Shown here: positions 44,602 to 51,510 of the stretch, one piece after another
How positions within the stretch are numbered: the first letter of the stretch is position 1
Layout: each line of letters opens with the position of its first letter
Source of the DNA: Bacteroidales bacterium UBA3630
Lineage (GTDB): Bacteria; Bacteroidota; Bacteroidia; Bacteroidales; P3
DNA: 64,000 nt
Reading direction: 5' to 3'
Assembly (NCBI GenBank): GCA_002373995.1
Contig: DFLB01000047.1
Location: forward strand, 41,192-105,191
The notes under the pieces: model-generated
What the model was told of the DNA's origin: nothing
Database searches by the model: none
The model's input: the letters and a program-made list of their open reading frames with translations, nothing else
Position numbers and translations under genes: made by a program

Positions 44602-46893
44602 ATGAACGAACAATTAGCCAAGACAATACTCAAGATATTCGTCAACAATCCCTTCGACGCCTTCAACCACAAGCAGATCAGCTCGCGTCTGGGCATCAAC
44701 ACCAAGCGCGACCGCCAGGAGGTGATACGCACCATACAGGAGCTGGCCGAGCAGAAACAACTGGTGGAAGATGACCATAAAGGGAAGTACAAGATCAATC
44801 CCAAGAACATCAACGACGACCTGGTGCCGCACAACTACGTGGTGGGCACTATCGACATGAAGCAGGGCGGCAAGGCCTACGTGATTCCCGACGAGGAAGG
44901 CCGCGAGGACATACAGATTGCCCCCAACAACACCCACCACGCCCTGCATGGCGACACGGTGCGGGTGCTGATGTTCCCGCAGCGCAAGATGCACAAGCCC
45001 GAGGGACAGGTGGTGGAGATCCTGAAGCGTGCCCGAACCCGCTTTGTGGGCGTGCTGCAGAAGCAGGAACGCTTCGCCTTCATGGTCAGCGACAGCCGCA
45101 CCATGCCCGTGGACATCTTCATCCACGCCGACGACATGGGCGGCGCCGAGAACGGCGAGAAGGTGCTGGTGGAGATGACCGACTGGCCCGAGCGGATGAA
45201 CAACCCCGTAGGCAAGGTAGTCAAGCGCCTGGGCCGCCCCGGCGACAACAACGTGGAGATGCAGTCCATACTGGCCGAGTACGACTTCCCGCTGGAATTC
45301 CCCAAGGAGGCCGAAGACGAGGCCAAGAAGATACGCAAGCCGACGAAGAAGGAGATTGCCTCCAGAAGAGACTTCCGCGACGTGCTCACCTTCACCATCG
45401 ACCCCGCCGACGCCAAGGACTTCGACGACGCCCTCAGCTACCGCCAGTTGGAAAACGGCCGCGTGGAGGTGGGCGTGCACATCGCTGACGTGTCGTACTA
45501 TGTCAAACCCGGCTCCGCCATCGACCGCGAGGCATACGAGCGCGGCACGAGCGTCTACCTCGTCGACCGCACCATACCCATGCTGCCCGAGAAGCTCTGC
45601 AACGACGTCTGCTCCCTGCGCCAGGACGAGGATAAGCTCTGCTTCAGCGTGGTCATGGAGATGGACACCAAAGGCAAAGTGCACAAGACCTGGATGGGCA
45701 AGACCGTCATCCGCAGCAACCGCCGCATGGCCTATGAAGAGGCGCAGGCCGTCATAGACTCCGGCGTCAGCGACGGCACCGACGTCGCCGAGGCCATCCT
45801 CGCACTCCACGGCATCGCCACCGTGCTGCGCAACCAGCGCTACCGCAGCGGCGCCATCAACTTCGAGAGCCAGGAGGTGAAGTTCATCCTCGACGAGAAC
45901 GCCCACCCCACGGGAGTGTACATCAAGGAAAGCAAAGAGGCCAACTGGCTCATCGAGGAGTTCATGCTGCTGGCCAACAAGACCGTGGCCGAATACATCG
46001 GCAAGCCTGGTAGAACTAGTAAAACTAGCAAGACTAGTTCCACTAAAACCTTCGTCTACCGCGTCCACGACGAGCCCAACCCCGAGAAGCTCAACACCTT
46101 CGTCGAGTTCGTCGCCAAGCTGGGCTTCAGCATGAAGGTGGGGTCGCGCAAAGCGCTGGCCGAGAGCTACAACAACCTCTTCCGCGACATCGCCGGCCGC
46201 GGCGAGGAGAACATGATCGACACCATCGCCATCCGCACCATGAGCAAGGCCTACTACAGCACCGAGAACATCGGCCACTACGGCCTCGCCTTCCCCTACT
46301 ACACCCACTTCACCTCGCCCATACGCCGCTACCCCGACCTGATGGTGCACCGCCTGCTGGAGCGCTATCTGGAGGGGGGCGCCAGCGTCAACGCCGACGA
46401 GTACGAGGACTACTGCCGCCACTGCTCCGTCATGGAGAAGAAAGCCGCCGACGCCGAGCGCACCAGCGTGAAGTACAAGCAGGCCGAGTTCCTGGCCGAC
46501 AAGCTGGGCCAGGTCTTCCCCGCCCTCATCAGCGGCGTCAGCAAGTGGGGCATCTATGCCGAGATTGAAGGCAACAAATGCGAGGGCATGATACCCATCG
46601 GCAGCCTCAAGGACGATTACTACATGCTCGACGAGGACAACTACCAGGTCATCGGTCGCCGCCATGGCCGCACCTACAAGCTCGGCTACCCCGTCAACAT
46701 CCGCGTCAAGCGCGTCGACATGCTCAAGAAACAGATCGACTTCGAGCTCGTCGAGGACGACGAGCGCACCTCACCCCACGGGAAACCCTCGCGGAAAGAC
46801 AAAAGCAGACGCGGCAAGGATGGCAAAACCCCAGCCGGGAGCGGGAAGACCAACAGCGGCAGCAAGCCTCGCAGCCGTCGCCGCAAGAAGTAG
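44602..46893 (+). CDS. rnr: Ribonuclease R
   Basis: Processive 3'-5' exoribonuclease of the RNB family that degrades structured RNA. The 763-residue protein has an N-terminal winged helix (IFVNNPFDAFNHKQISSRL), cold-shock domains, the RNB catalytic motif DPADAKDFDDALSY with its Asp cluster, HIADVSYYVKPGSAIDREA, TSPIRRYPDLMVHRLL, a C-terminal S1 domain (ISGVSKWGIYAEIEGNKCEG) and a Lys/Arg-rich tail. An in-frame microrepeat at 46009-46049 adds GRTSKTSKTSSTK in the RNB domain. Thirty bases after the peptidase gene, across a short AAACATTAAACC duplication. Confidence 0.96.
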   Translation: MNEQLAKTILKIFVNNPFDAFNHKQISSRLGINTKRDRQEVIRTIQELAEQKQLVEDDHKGKYKINPKNINDDLVPHNYVVGTIDMKQGGKAYVIPDEEGREDIQIAPNNTHHALHGDTVRVLMFPQRKMHKPEGQVVEILKRARTRFVGVLQKQERFAFMVSDSRTMPVDIFIHADDMGGAENGEKVLVEMTDWPERMNNPVGKVVKRLGRPGDNNVEMQSILAEYDFPLEFPKEAEDEAKKIRKPTKKEIASRRDFRDVLTFTIDPADAKDFDDALSYRQLENGRVEVGVHIADVSYYVKPGSAIDREAYERGTSVYLVDRTIPMLPEKLCNDVCSLRQDEDKLCFSVVMEMDTKGKVHKTWMGKTVIRSNRRMAYEEAQAVIDSGVSDGTDVAEAILALHGIATVLRNQRYRSGAINFESQEVKFILDENAHPTGVYIKESKEANWLIEEFMLLANKTVAEYIGKPGRTSKTSKTSSTKTFVYRVHDEPNPEKLNTFVEFVAKLGFSMKVGSRKALAESYNNLFRDIAGRGEENMIDTIAIRTMSKAYYSTENIGHYGLAFPYYTHFTSPIRRYPDLMVHRLLERYLEGGASVNADEYEDYCRHCSVMEKKAADAERTSVKYKQAEFLADKLGQVFPALISGVSKWGIYAEIEGNKCEGMIPIGSLKDDYYMLDEDNYQVIGRRHGRTYKLGYPVNIRVKRVDMLKKQIDFELVEDDERTSPHGKPSRKDKSRRGKDGKTPAGSGKTNSGSKPRSRRRKK
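46009..46049 (+). repeat. In-frame microrepeat in rnr
   Basis: Three to four imperfect ACTAGTAAA/ACTAGCAAG units, nine bases each, encode RTSKTSKTSSTK between the conserved TVAEYIGK and FVYRVHDEP segments, where related proteins carry a short basic loop. Confidence 0.65.
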
Positions 46894-46901
46894 CCCGCCC
46901 T

Positions 46902-46974
46902 ACCCTAAGCACATCCTAAGCACATCCTAAGCGTATCCTAAGCATATCCTAAGCACATCCTAAGCATTCCATAG
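46902..46974 (+). repeat. Family A intergenic tandem repeat, copy 3
   Basis: Six units of CCTAAGCACAT/CCTAAGCATAT start nine bases after the rnr stop codon. Confidence 0.85.
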
Positions 46975-46996
46975 GCACCTCCCCTGTTTAACAAAA

Positions 46997-47057
46997 AATC
47001 ATGCTCATGATTATAGATGAATCATGAGCATGATTTCTGAAGTTTATGAGCATGATT
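46997..47057. terminator. 16-bp perfect inverted repeat with a third partial copy
   Basis: AATCATGCTCATGATT (46997-47012) and its exact complement AATCATGAGCATGATT (47020-47035) are separated by seven bases, and a third copy TATGAGCATGATTT lies at 47045-47057. It stands between convergent rnr and the island lipoprotein gene and could act as a bidirectional terminator or be a remnant of an element end at the island border. Confidence 0.65.
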
Positions 47058-47087
47058 TCAAAACCACATGCGCTTGAGATTTGAGAG

Positions 47088-47795
47088 TCACTTGCATCGT
47101 TTCCAACGGAACGTTCGGATAACGTTCTCCATATCACACTGCCACAGACTGGCCTCTTGCTCACGATACGCAGTCATCACCATTGCCATCTCATCATGGT
47201 TGAACAGATAGTACATCGCACATGCTGTTGTGTTCCCATTGTTGCCACTGCGCCTGTATTTTACTCGAATTGCTTTTGTACCTCCAATGTCTATCCATTC
47301 GTAGGAAGGCCCAGAGAGCAACTGTTGTGAATACGCCAAATTAGCTTTTACATTTTCAAATAACCATGCACGTGTGTCCGCATCTAATTCCTCGGTCTGC
47401 CAAGAGTGCAACAAGTCATCAGAGGTGATTTTCTCGTAGTTTACTATTACCCTGCAATAATGCTCGTCGGCATTTACCATAGAACCTTTGTTTAGCGATT
47501 TTTGCTGGAAAAACACAACCTCGTTGTCCCGTTGAACACCCATATTATTCAGCTGTTGGCTCCACCTATCGCTGGGATTGCCCCTTTCCAACGCATTCGG
47601 AACAGATAGAGTGAATGCAGAATACAAAGTATGGTCAATCCAGGTGTTCGGTGTCTGAATACTGCCAAGCGATATGGCCACCGGTGCAAACGATACCGTC
47701 TGTTCTATTTGCTGTGGATTGTATTGACAGCTAATACATAATGAAAAGAATAATCCTGTCAATAATGTTCCGAAAATGTGTTTGGGGTTATTCAT
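47088..47795 (-). CDS. Lipoprotein of unknown function, last gene of the island operon
   Basis: The 235-residue product has a lipoprotein signal (TLLTGLFFSLCISC, Cys about residue 23) and a soluble domain containing IQTPNTWIDHTLYSAFTLSVPNALE, VVFFQQKSL and GGTKAIRVKYRRSG, a pattern I associate with uncharacterised Bacteroidetes proteins only. The ATG at 47795 is chosen because it gives the lipoprotein signal; an upstream start would read into the neighbouring gene. It overlaps the 63-residue membrane protein gene by eight bases. Confidence 0.7.
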   Translation of the reverse strand: MNNPKHIFGTLLTGLFFSLCISCQYNPQQIEQTVSFAPVAISLGSIQTPNTWIDHTLYSAFTLSVPNALERGNPSDRWSQQLNNMGVQRDNEVVFFQQKSLNKGSMVNADEHYCRVIVNYEKITSDDLLHSWQTEELDADTRAWLFENVKANLAYSQQLLSGPSYEWIDIGGTKAIRVKYRRSGNNGNTTACAMYYLFNHDEMAMVMTAYREQEASLWQCDMENVIRTFRWKRCK

Positions 47796-47979
47796 CGCTC
47801 CAATTGTCGTGTTGGTTTTTCTCTTCTTCTTTCTGCTTTGCTCTGTGAACGAGATAGACACCGAGTACAATAAAGACTATACCTCCGGCACTGCCTGCCG
47901 CGCCGTTGGCTGCGGCAAGCAATGCACCGAGAAGGCTGAGGCTACCGAATACTATCAGTACTATACCCCACGTCCTCAT
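47788..47979 (-). CDS. Small membrane protein (63 residues)
   Basis: Two predicted membrane helices (WGIVLIVFGSLSLLGALLAAANG and AGGIVFIVLGVYLVHRA) and a charged tail KQKEEEKNQHDNW. Gly- and Ala-rich helices suggest helix packing in an oligomer. Overlaps its neighbours on both sides by four to eight bases, so it is translated as part of the island operon. No recognised family. Confidence 0.65.
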   Translation of the reverse strand: MRTWGIVLIVFGSLSLLGALLAAANGAAGSAGGIVFIVLGVYLVHRAKQKEEEKNQHDNWSDE

Positions 47980-48194
47980 ACGTTTCCCCCTTTCTTTGAC
48001 ATATCGTCAAATTTGGTAACATTGGTTTTCTCGCTACATGCAGCGATAATCCACCCTATAGCTCCAAGGATGGCACCGAGGACGAAAGACCATCCACCTC
48101 CAATTTTACGATTGCGGCCAATAAGGTAGCCTATGCCACCACTAATAGCCATTACAATTAAGCCAACAAAGAATGTTGCTCCCGCTTCTTCCAT
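47976..48194 (-). CDS. Small membrane protein (72 residues)
   Basis: Two membrane helices with glycine-zipper-like spacing (FFVGLIVMAISGGIGYLIG and WSFVLGAILGAIGWIIAAC) separated by a short basic loop (RNRKIGGG), and a polar C-terminus. Its stop overlaps the next gene by four bases. No recognised family; the layout resembles small pore-like or spacer proteins, but that is only a comparison. Confidence 0.65.
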   Translation of the reverse strand: MEEAGATFFVGLIVMAISGGIGYLIGRNRKIGGGWSFVLGAILGAIGWIIAACSEKTNVTKFDDMSKKGGNV

Positions 48195-48206
48195 AATTTT
48201 AATGTT

Positions 48207-48614
48207 TTAAATGTTGATATTAAGTTTGTCTACTGCCTCTTGGCGTAGTGCCTCGAGGATTTTTATATCGTGCTTGTTTTTGGTAATACGCATCGACAGT
48301 TCGCTTGCAATAGCCACTTTCTCTTCGTCTGGAGCGAAGCGGTCTGGATGACATTTCCTAATCAGTTCTTTGTACAAGGGCTCGGCATTGAACATACTGT
48401 TCATGGTGTTTCCAATATCCATGTCACCTTCGGCCAAAACCTTTCGCTTGAGTTCCGCTCTTTTGTCATTGCTCTTGTTGCGAGAAAGTAGCAGTCCGAT
48501 GATAATGACCAATTCTGCCAAAGCGACTATCGTCCATACGTTGATGCCGCTTGTTGCGCCTTGCTCTGCCACGATGGCAGTTGTGTCGGCAACGATTTGT
48601 TGTACTGTGTCCAT
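48207..48614 (-). CDS. Membrane-anchored protein with J-domain-like HPD motif
   Basis: The 135-residue protein has one N-terminal membrane helix (WTIVALAELVIIIGLLLS), a short linker and a C-terminal segment LYKELIRKCHPDRFAPDEEKVAIASELSMRITKNKHDIKILEAL. This reads like helix II, the HPD tripeptide and helix III of a J domain, although helix I is not obvious. A canonical J domain would stimulate the ATPase of an Hsp70. It is one of three related proteins in the operon (with 49022 and 49671) and the only one keeping the full HPD. Confidence 0.7.
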   Translation of the reverse strand: MDTVQQIVADTTAIVAEQGATSGINVWTIVALAELVIIIGLLLSRNKSNDKRAELKRKVLAEGDMDIGNTMNSMFNAEPLYKELIRKCHPDRFAPDEEKVAIASELSMRITKNKHDIKILEALRQEAVDKLNINI

Positions 48615-48617
48615 GTA

Positions 48618-49016
48618 TTATCCTCCTATTAAAATGTAATCGTGCAATTGCCACTGACAGCCGTGATTGCCCACGTCGCAGTGAATTTGAAGGGTGTCCC
48701 ATCCAAGTACCACCATTCGACGCACAAGCACATCGTTTGCCAAGATGGTGGTTCCAATATTGATAACTTCCTGTTTTGTAAGCTGTCGACCAGAAAATGC
48801 CTTGATGCGGAAGCCGCTGCCATCCAGTATTTTTGAAAACTGGTGACGGTAGCGAGGGTCACCCTTCACGATTTTAGCCTCCATCATAACGGGTACTATA
48901 CCCTGTACGAAGGCTTCTCTTGCCGAGCGGTTGAAACTCCGCACCAATGCTGTACGCGACTGGCGGTCCTCAAACCATTCGACGATTCTGTTCCAAAAGT
49001 TTGATAATATGGCCAT
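48618..49016 (-). CDS. Island protein of unknown function (132 residues)
   Basis: A soluble protein without signal peptide: an N-terminal amphipathic part (FWNRIVEWFEDRQSR), a basic middle (SFNRSAREAFVQGIVPVMMEAKIVKGDPRYRH) and a beta-rich C-terminus (VLGWDTLQIHCDVGNHGCQWQLHDYILIGG) with two cysteines and three histidines that might bind a metal. It is four bases upstream of the HPD protein gene. No family recognised. Confidence 0.6.
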   Translation of the reverse strand: MAILSNFWNRIVEWFEDRQSRTALVRSFNRSAREAFVQGIVPVMMEAKIVKGDPRYRHQFSKILDGSGFRIKAFSGRQLTKQEVINIGTTILANDVLVRRMVVLGWDTLQIHCDVGNHGCQWQLHDYILIGG

Positions 49017-49021
49017 AATGT

Positions 49022-49666
49022 TTAGTTTTGAGAGGTTCCTATTATTATAAATACTGCTATCACAATAAAAATGACAGCAAACACAATGATGGCTTCCTGG
49101 CTGTCTTTTTCCTCCTCTTCTTCTATTTCTTTTTCTTTTGCTTTCCTTTCTTCTTCCTGCCGTTTTTCGTATTCTATTTTATCTTCTGTCAGTTTCCTGT
49201 CAATAAAAGTTGCTGCATCATCTCGAAGTTTTTCAAGAGCGTGGATGTCATCTTTGCATTCCCGCATTCTCATATAGTATTCACCTGCCAAAGCCACTCT
49301 TTCTGCATCGTAGGGCTCCATAGTTGTATACACTTGTGGATTCAGATATCCTTCCAACCACGAATATAGTTTCTTTGTTGAGATATGTATTCCCAGCAAA
49401 CTCATTGCCCTATCCCGAAATTCTATAAGTTCGTTGTCCCTGCACCCTTGCTTGGATTTCAGTTCTGCATACAATTGGTTAGCCAACAAGAATGTCTTAT
49501 TATCGGATGTGTCCCAAATAAATCTATCGGGACGACATTTGTCAGACAATTCGTCATAGAGTGAATTGTACTCTTTTTCATCATCCCAATCGCTAACCTT
49601 TGGCGAGAACATCTCCCCGAAATTGGGCATATTGTCAAATTGAATGTTTTCTTCCTGTTCCTGCAT
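49022..49666 (-). CDS. Two-repeat degenerate J-like protein with C-terminal membrane anchor
   Basis: The 214-residue protein contains unit 1 (LYDELSDKCRPDRFIWDTSDNKTFLLANQLYAELKSKQ) and unit 2 (YLNPQVYTTMEPYDAERVALAGEYYMRMRECKDDIHALEKL). They have the same helix-motif-helix layout as the HPD protein at 48207. The HPD is RPD in unit 1 and NPQ-like in unit 2. A highly charged helix (RQEEERKAKEKEIEEEEEK) and a C-terminal membrane anchor (IIVFAVIFIVIAVFIIIG) follow. Six bases separate it from the gene downstream. Clearly paralogous to the product of 49671. Confidence 0.7.
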   Translation of the reverse strand: MQEQEENIQFDNMPNFGEMFSPKVSDWDDEKEYNSLYDELSDKCRPDRFIWDTSDNKTFLLANQLYAELKSKQGCRDNELIEFRDRAMSLLGIHISTKKLYSWLEGYLNPQVYTTMEPYDAERVALAGEYYMRMRECKDDIHALEKLRDDAATFIDRKLTEDKIEYEKRQEEERKAKEKEIEEEEEKDSQEAIIVFAVIFIVIAVFIIIGTSQN

Positions 49667-49670
49667 ATTG

Positions 49671-50327
49671 TTATAGTTTTATGTATCCACCATACTCTTC
49701 TTCTACATACCTGCGCCAGTTTTCCTCGCCAAGGCTATTGCGCACATCGTCAAGCCATTGTTTATCTTCCTCAAATCTACGCATTGCAAGTTGCTCCTCA
49801 TTCATCAAAGCTTTCTCTTCTTTTTCCCGTTCAGCTTTTTTTTCTTCGTTTATCTTTTCAATAAAAGGCTTCACTTTTTCTTGAATGGCCTCTAATTTAA
49901 TATAGTCATCCCTATTGGCTTCTATTGCCGGATAATATTTGTTTGCATACTCCAATTTGTCCGGCATAAATGGTTCAAGGTATAAACGTGGATTGAGGTA
50001 TCCCATCAAATACTTGTACAAACATGAGCCATCAAACTTTACGCCCAACTCGTCATATGCCCTGTGTCTCAAATCATTTTGCAAATCAGCATTCTCTTTG
50101 CTCCGAAGAACCTCACCATAGAGTTTGGTTGCAACAGATACCAAATTGGCATCGTATGGCTCCATATACCGCCCAGGAAAACACTTGTCACATAGCTCCT
50201 CATATAAAGAATCATATGTTTTATTGACAGTTGGGGATGTATAGCCACTTTGCGATTCTCCTCCAGAAAACATTTTGCCAAACATGTCAGGCATTTCATC
50301 AAACATTATATTTTCATTTTCTTCCAT
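49671..50327 (-). CDS. Two-repeat degenerate J-like protein, soluble
   Basis: First gene of the island operon, 218 residues. Unit 1 is LYEELCDKCFPGRYMEPYDANLVSVATKLYGEVLRSK and unit 2 is YLNPRLYLEPFMPDKLEYANKYYPAIEANRDDYIKLEAI. The HPD position has become FPG and NPR. A long charged helix (KINEEKKAEREKEEKALMNEEQLAMRRFEEDKQW) follows; there is no membrane anchor. The start codon lies about 15 bases after the terminator-like hairpin at 50343-50366, so the hairpin may control it. Confidence 0.7.
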   Translation of the reverse strand: MEENENIMFDEMPDMFGKMFSGGESQSGYTSPTVNKTYDSLYEELCDKCFPGRYMEPYDANLVSVATKLYGEVLRSKENADLQNDLRHRAYDELGVKFDGSCLYKYLMGYLNPRLYLEPFMPDKLEYANKYYPAIEANRDDYIKLEAIQEKVKPFIEKINEEKKAEREKEEKALMNEEQLAMRRFEEDKQWLDDVRNSLGEENWRRYVEEEYGGYIKL

Positions 50328-50342
50328 AGGCGTTATTATAAA

Positions 50343-50366
50343 AAATCCGACTGTTTATTGAGTCGG
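50343..50366 (-). terminator. Intrinsic terminator or attenuator before the island operon
   Basis: On the minus strand CCGACT-CAATAAAC-AGTCGG is followed directly by ATTTTTT. It ends 14 bases before the first start codon of the operon. It is either the end of a separate RNA gene or an attenuator in the operon leader. Confidence 0.75.
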
Positions 50367-50572
50367 AAGCCGATGTTGTCTGAAACAAGGGACATAAAGA
50401 AAGGCGTAAATCTTTCGTTTATGTTTTCCTTATTCACATAACAGGTGCTGGTGATACCTATGGAACGAATAAGTTACGAAAAAATTCACGCCACAACGTG
50501 AACCCTCCGCATCCCATTCCCGTTCCATAAAAGTTACCAGCTTCGTTATGTGGGAACAAGAGCTTCAAGCTC
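50343..50572 (-). ncRNA. Candidate structured RNA or leader
   Basis: A long-range imperfect hairpin is formed by CACATAAC (50435-50442)/GTTATGTG (50545-50552), GCTGGT (50447-50452)/ACCAGC (50536-50541) and TATGGAACG (50459-50467)/CGTTCCATA (50521-50529), enclosing a smaller hairpin TTCACG-CCACAA-CGTGAA (50485-50502). A tight palindrome GAGCTTCAAGCTC lies just outside at 50560-50572 and the terminator hairpin follows on the minus strand. Strand is inferred from that terminator. Three nested stems interrupted by internal loops resemble 6S-like or leader RNAs; no known Rfam class is assigned. The rest of the 328-base gap is AT-rich with no gene seen. Confidence 0.55.
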
Positions 50573-50641
50573 AATATGTCTTTATTTCTATTCTATTTCT
50601 TTGTTTTATGCCATAGTTTATATTTTGGTTTCTAATCAATT

Positions 50642-50661
50642 CTTTGACTGTCCTGTCAAAG
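50642..50661 (-). terminator. Hairpin at the hepT stop codon
   Basis: CTTTGAC / GTCAAAG with loop TGTCCT overlaps the last codons of hepT. It lacks a U-run, so termination is only possible. Confidence 0.45.
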
Positions 50662-51153
50662 CCGCTCTATTTCGTCTGCCGTCAGGCCTGTATATTTGGT
50701 GATGTTTTCGGTGGGTATACCGTCGGCTTTCATCTGGCGGGCAAACTTCAATGCGGTTTCGTCGGCTGTGTCCTCGAAATCGTCGGGGAGTGCAGTCCAA
50801 GCATTCCAATCGGTTTCGTCGAGATAACGCTCCACCTGCTGGTGCAACTCGGGAATGCTGTTGACGGCCGTATTGTAAAGCTCCTTGTCGTCAATGTTGG
50901 CATAGTCGTGTACCAACACGTGGCGCATACCCTGGACAATCTTCCATGGTGTTGCCGGGTGTGCTTTCTTGAAAGCTTTGCTCAGCATATATGCTGCCTC
51001 GCCCACTATCTCAACGTTTTTCATCACGGAATAGTAGGTACTCTTGTCGCCGACAAACGACTCGAACGTGTGCCCTTCTATAAGCATAGTCACATTGCTG
51101 GAGTACTCAACAATGTCCTCCAACCGTCCTTTATCTCGTGCCCTCTCTCTCAT
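50656..51153 (-). CDS. hepT: HepT-like HEPN ribonuclease toxin
   Basis: HEPN-fold toxin of type VII MntA/HepT systems, an RNase neutralised by AMPylation. The 165-residue protein begins RDKGRLEDIVEYSSNVTMLIEG and carries the RX4HXY motif in MRHVLVHDY (about residues 95-103). A C-terminal extension (ALKFARQMKADGIPTENITKYTGLTADEIERL) looks like a small helical tail related to Rpn-type C-termini. The start overlaps the mntA end by 23 bases. Confidence 0.85.
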   Translation of the reverse strand: MRERARDKGRLEDIVEYSSNVTMLIEGHTFESFVGDKSTYYSVMKNVEIVGEAAYMLSKAFKKAHPATPWKIVQGMRHVLVHDYANIDDKELYNTAVNSIPELHQQVERYLDETDWNAWTALPDDFEDTADETALKFARQMKADGIPTENITKYTGLTADEIERL

Positions 51154-51439
51154 AAATCAGTATCTTGTCTTGTTCGGCTGTTTTTGCAGCGTAGGGGCGG
51201 AGCGTGCCGTCCACCACAAGGTCAACATCGCGGCCAAGCAGTTCTTGCAAGTCCATCAACATTCCACCGTGGGTGAAAAGAGTAAATGGTTTGCCGGAAT
51301 AGTCGGGCACGAAAAGGATATCCACGTCACTCCTCGGCGTTTCTTCGCCACGGGCAAAGGAGCCGAAGAGCCATGCTTTCAAGACAGGCTGCGTCTTGAA
51401 GTAGTCGGCTATCAGCTTGGTCATCGTCTCGGTGCTCAT
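51131..51439 (-). CDS. mntA: MntA-like nucleotidyltransferase antitoxin
   Basis: Minimal nucleotidyltransferase of 102 residues with the GSX10DXD motif in GSFARGEETPRSDVD and a third acidic position in VDLVVDG. Members of this family transfer AMP to a tyrosine in the HEPN partner. First gene of the pair, with a TATTTTTG promoter (51469-51476) 30 bases upstream. Confidence 0.88.
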   Translation of the reverse strand: MSTETMTKLIADYFKTQPVLKAWLFGSFARGEETPRSDVDILFVPDYSGKPFTLFTHGGMLMDLQELLGRDVDLVVDGTLRPYAAKTAEQDKILIYEREGTR

Positions 51440-51468
51440 ATCTTTACGCTATTACGGTTTTCGAAGTG

Positions 51469-51476
51469 CAAAAATA
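51469..51476 (-). promoter_or_regulatory. -7 promoter element for mntA-hepT
   Basis: CAAAAATA on the plus strand lies 30 bases before the mntA start codon. Confidence 0.55.
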
Positions 51477-51510
51477 CAAAGTTTTCGCAATATGGCAAAA
51501 TCTTTTTTGC

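Noticed and set aside
44614..46665. A 683-codon minus-strand frame opposite rnr
   Set aside because: Composition is Val/Gly/Ala/His-rich and motif-free; the plus strand carries all RNase R motifs.
46902..46974. Family A arrays as CRISPR-like repeats
   Set aside because: Units of 11 bases follow each other without unique spacers of regular length, and no cas genes are present.
50336..50465. A short minus-strand open frame (about 42 codons) through the terminator hairpin region
   Set aside because: It has no convincing start codon at its beginning and overlaps the structured RNA and hairpin; a peptide cannot be excluded but the RNA reading explains the conserved-looking pairing better.
50435..50552. 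Integron attC site
   Set aside because: Imperfect long palindrome, but the ends do not match the RYYYAAC/GTTRRRY core pattern and no integrase or cassette array is nearby.
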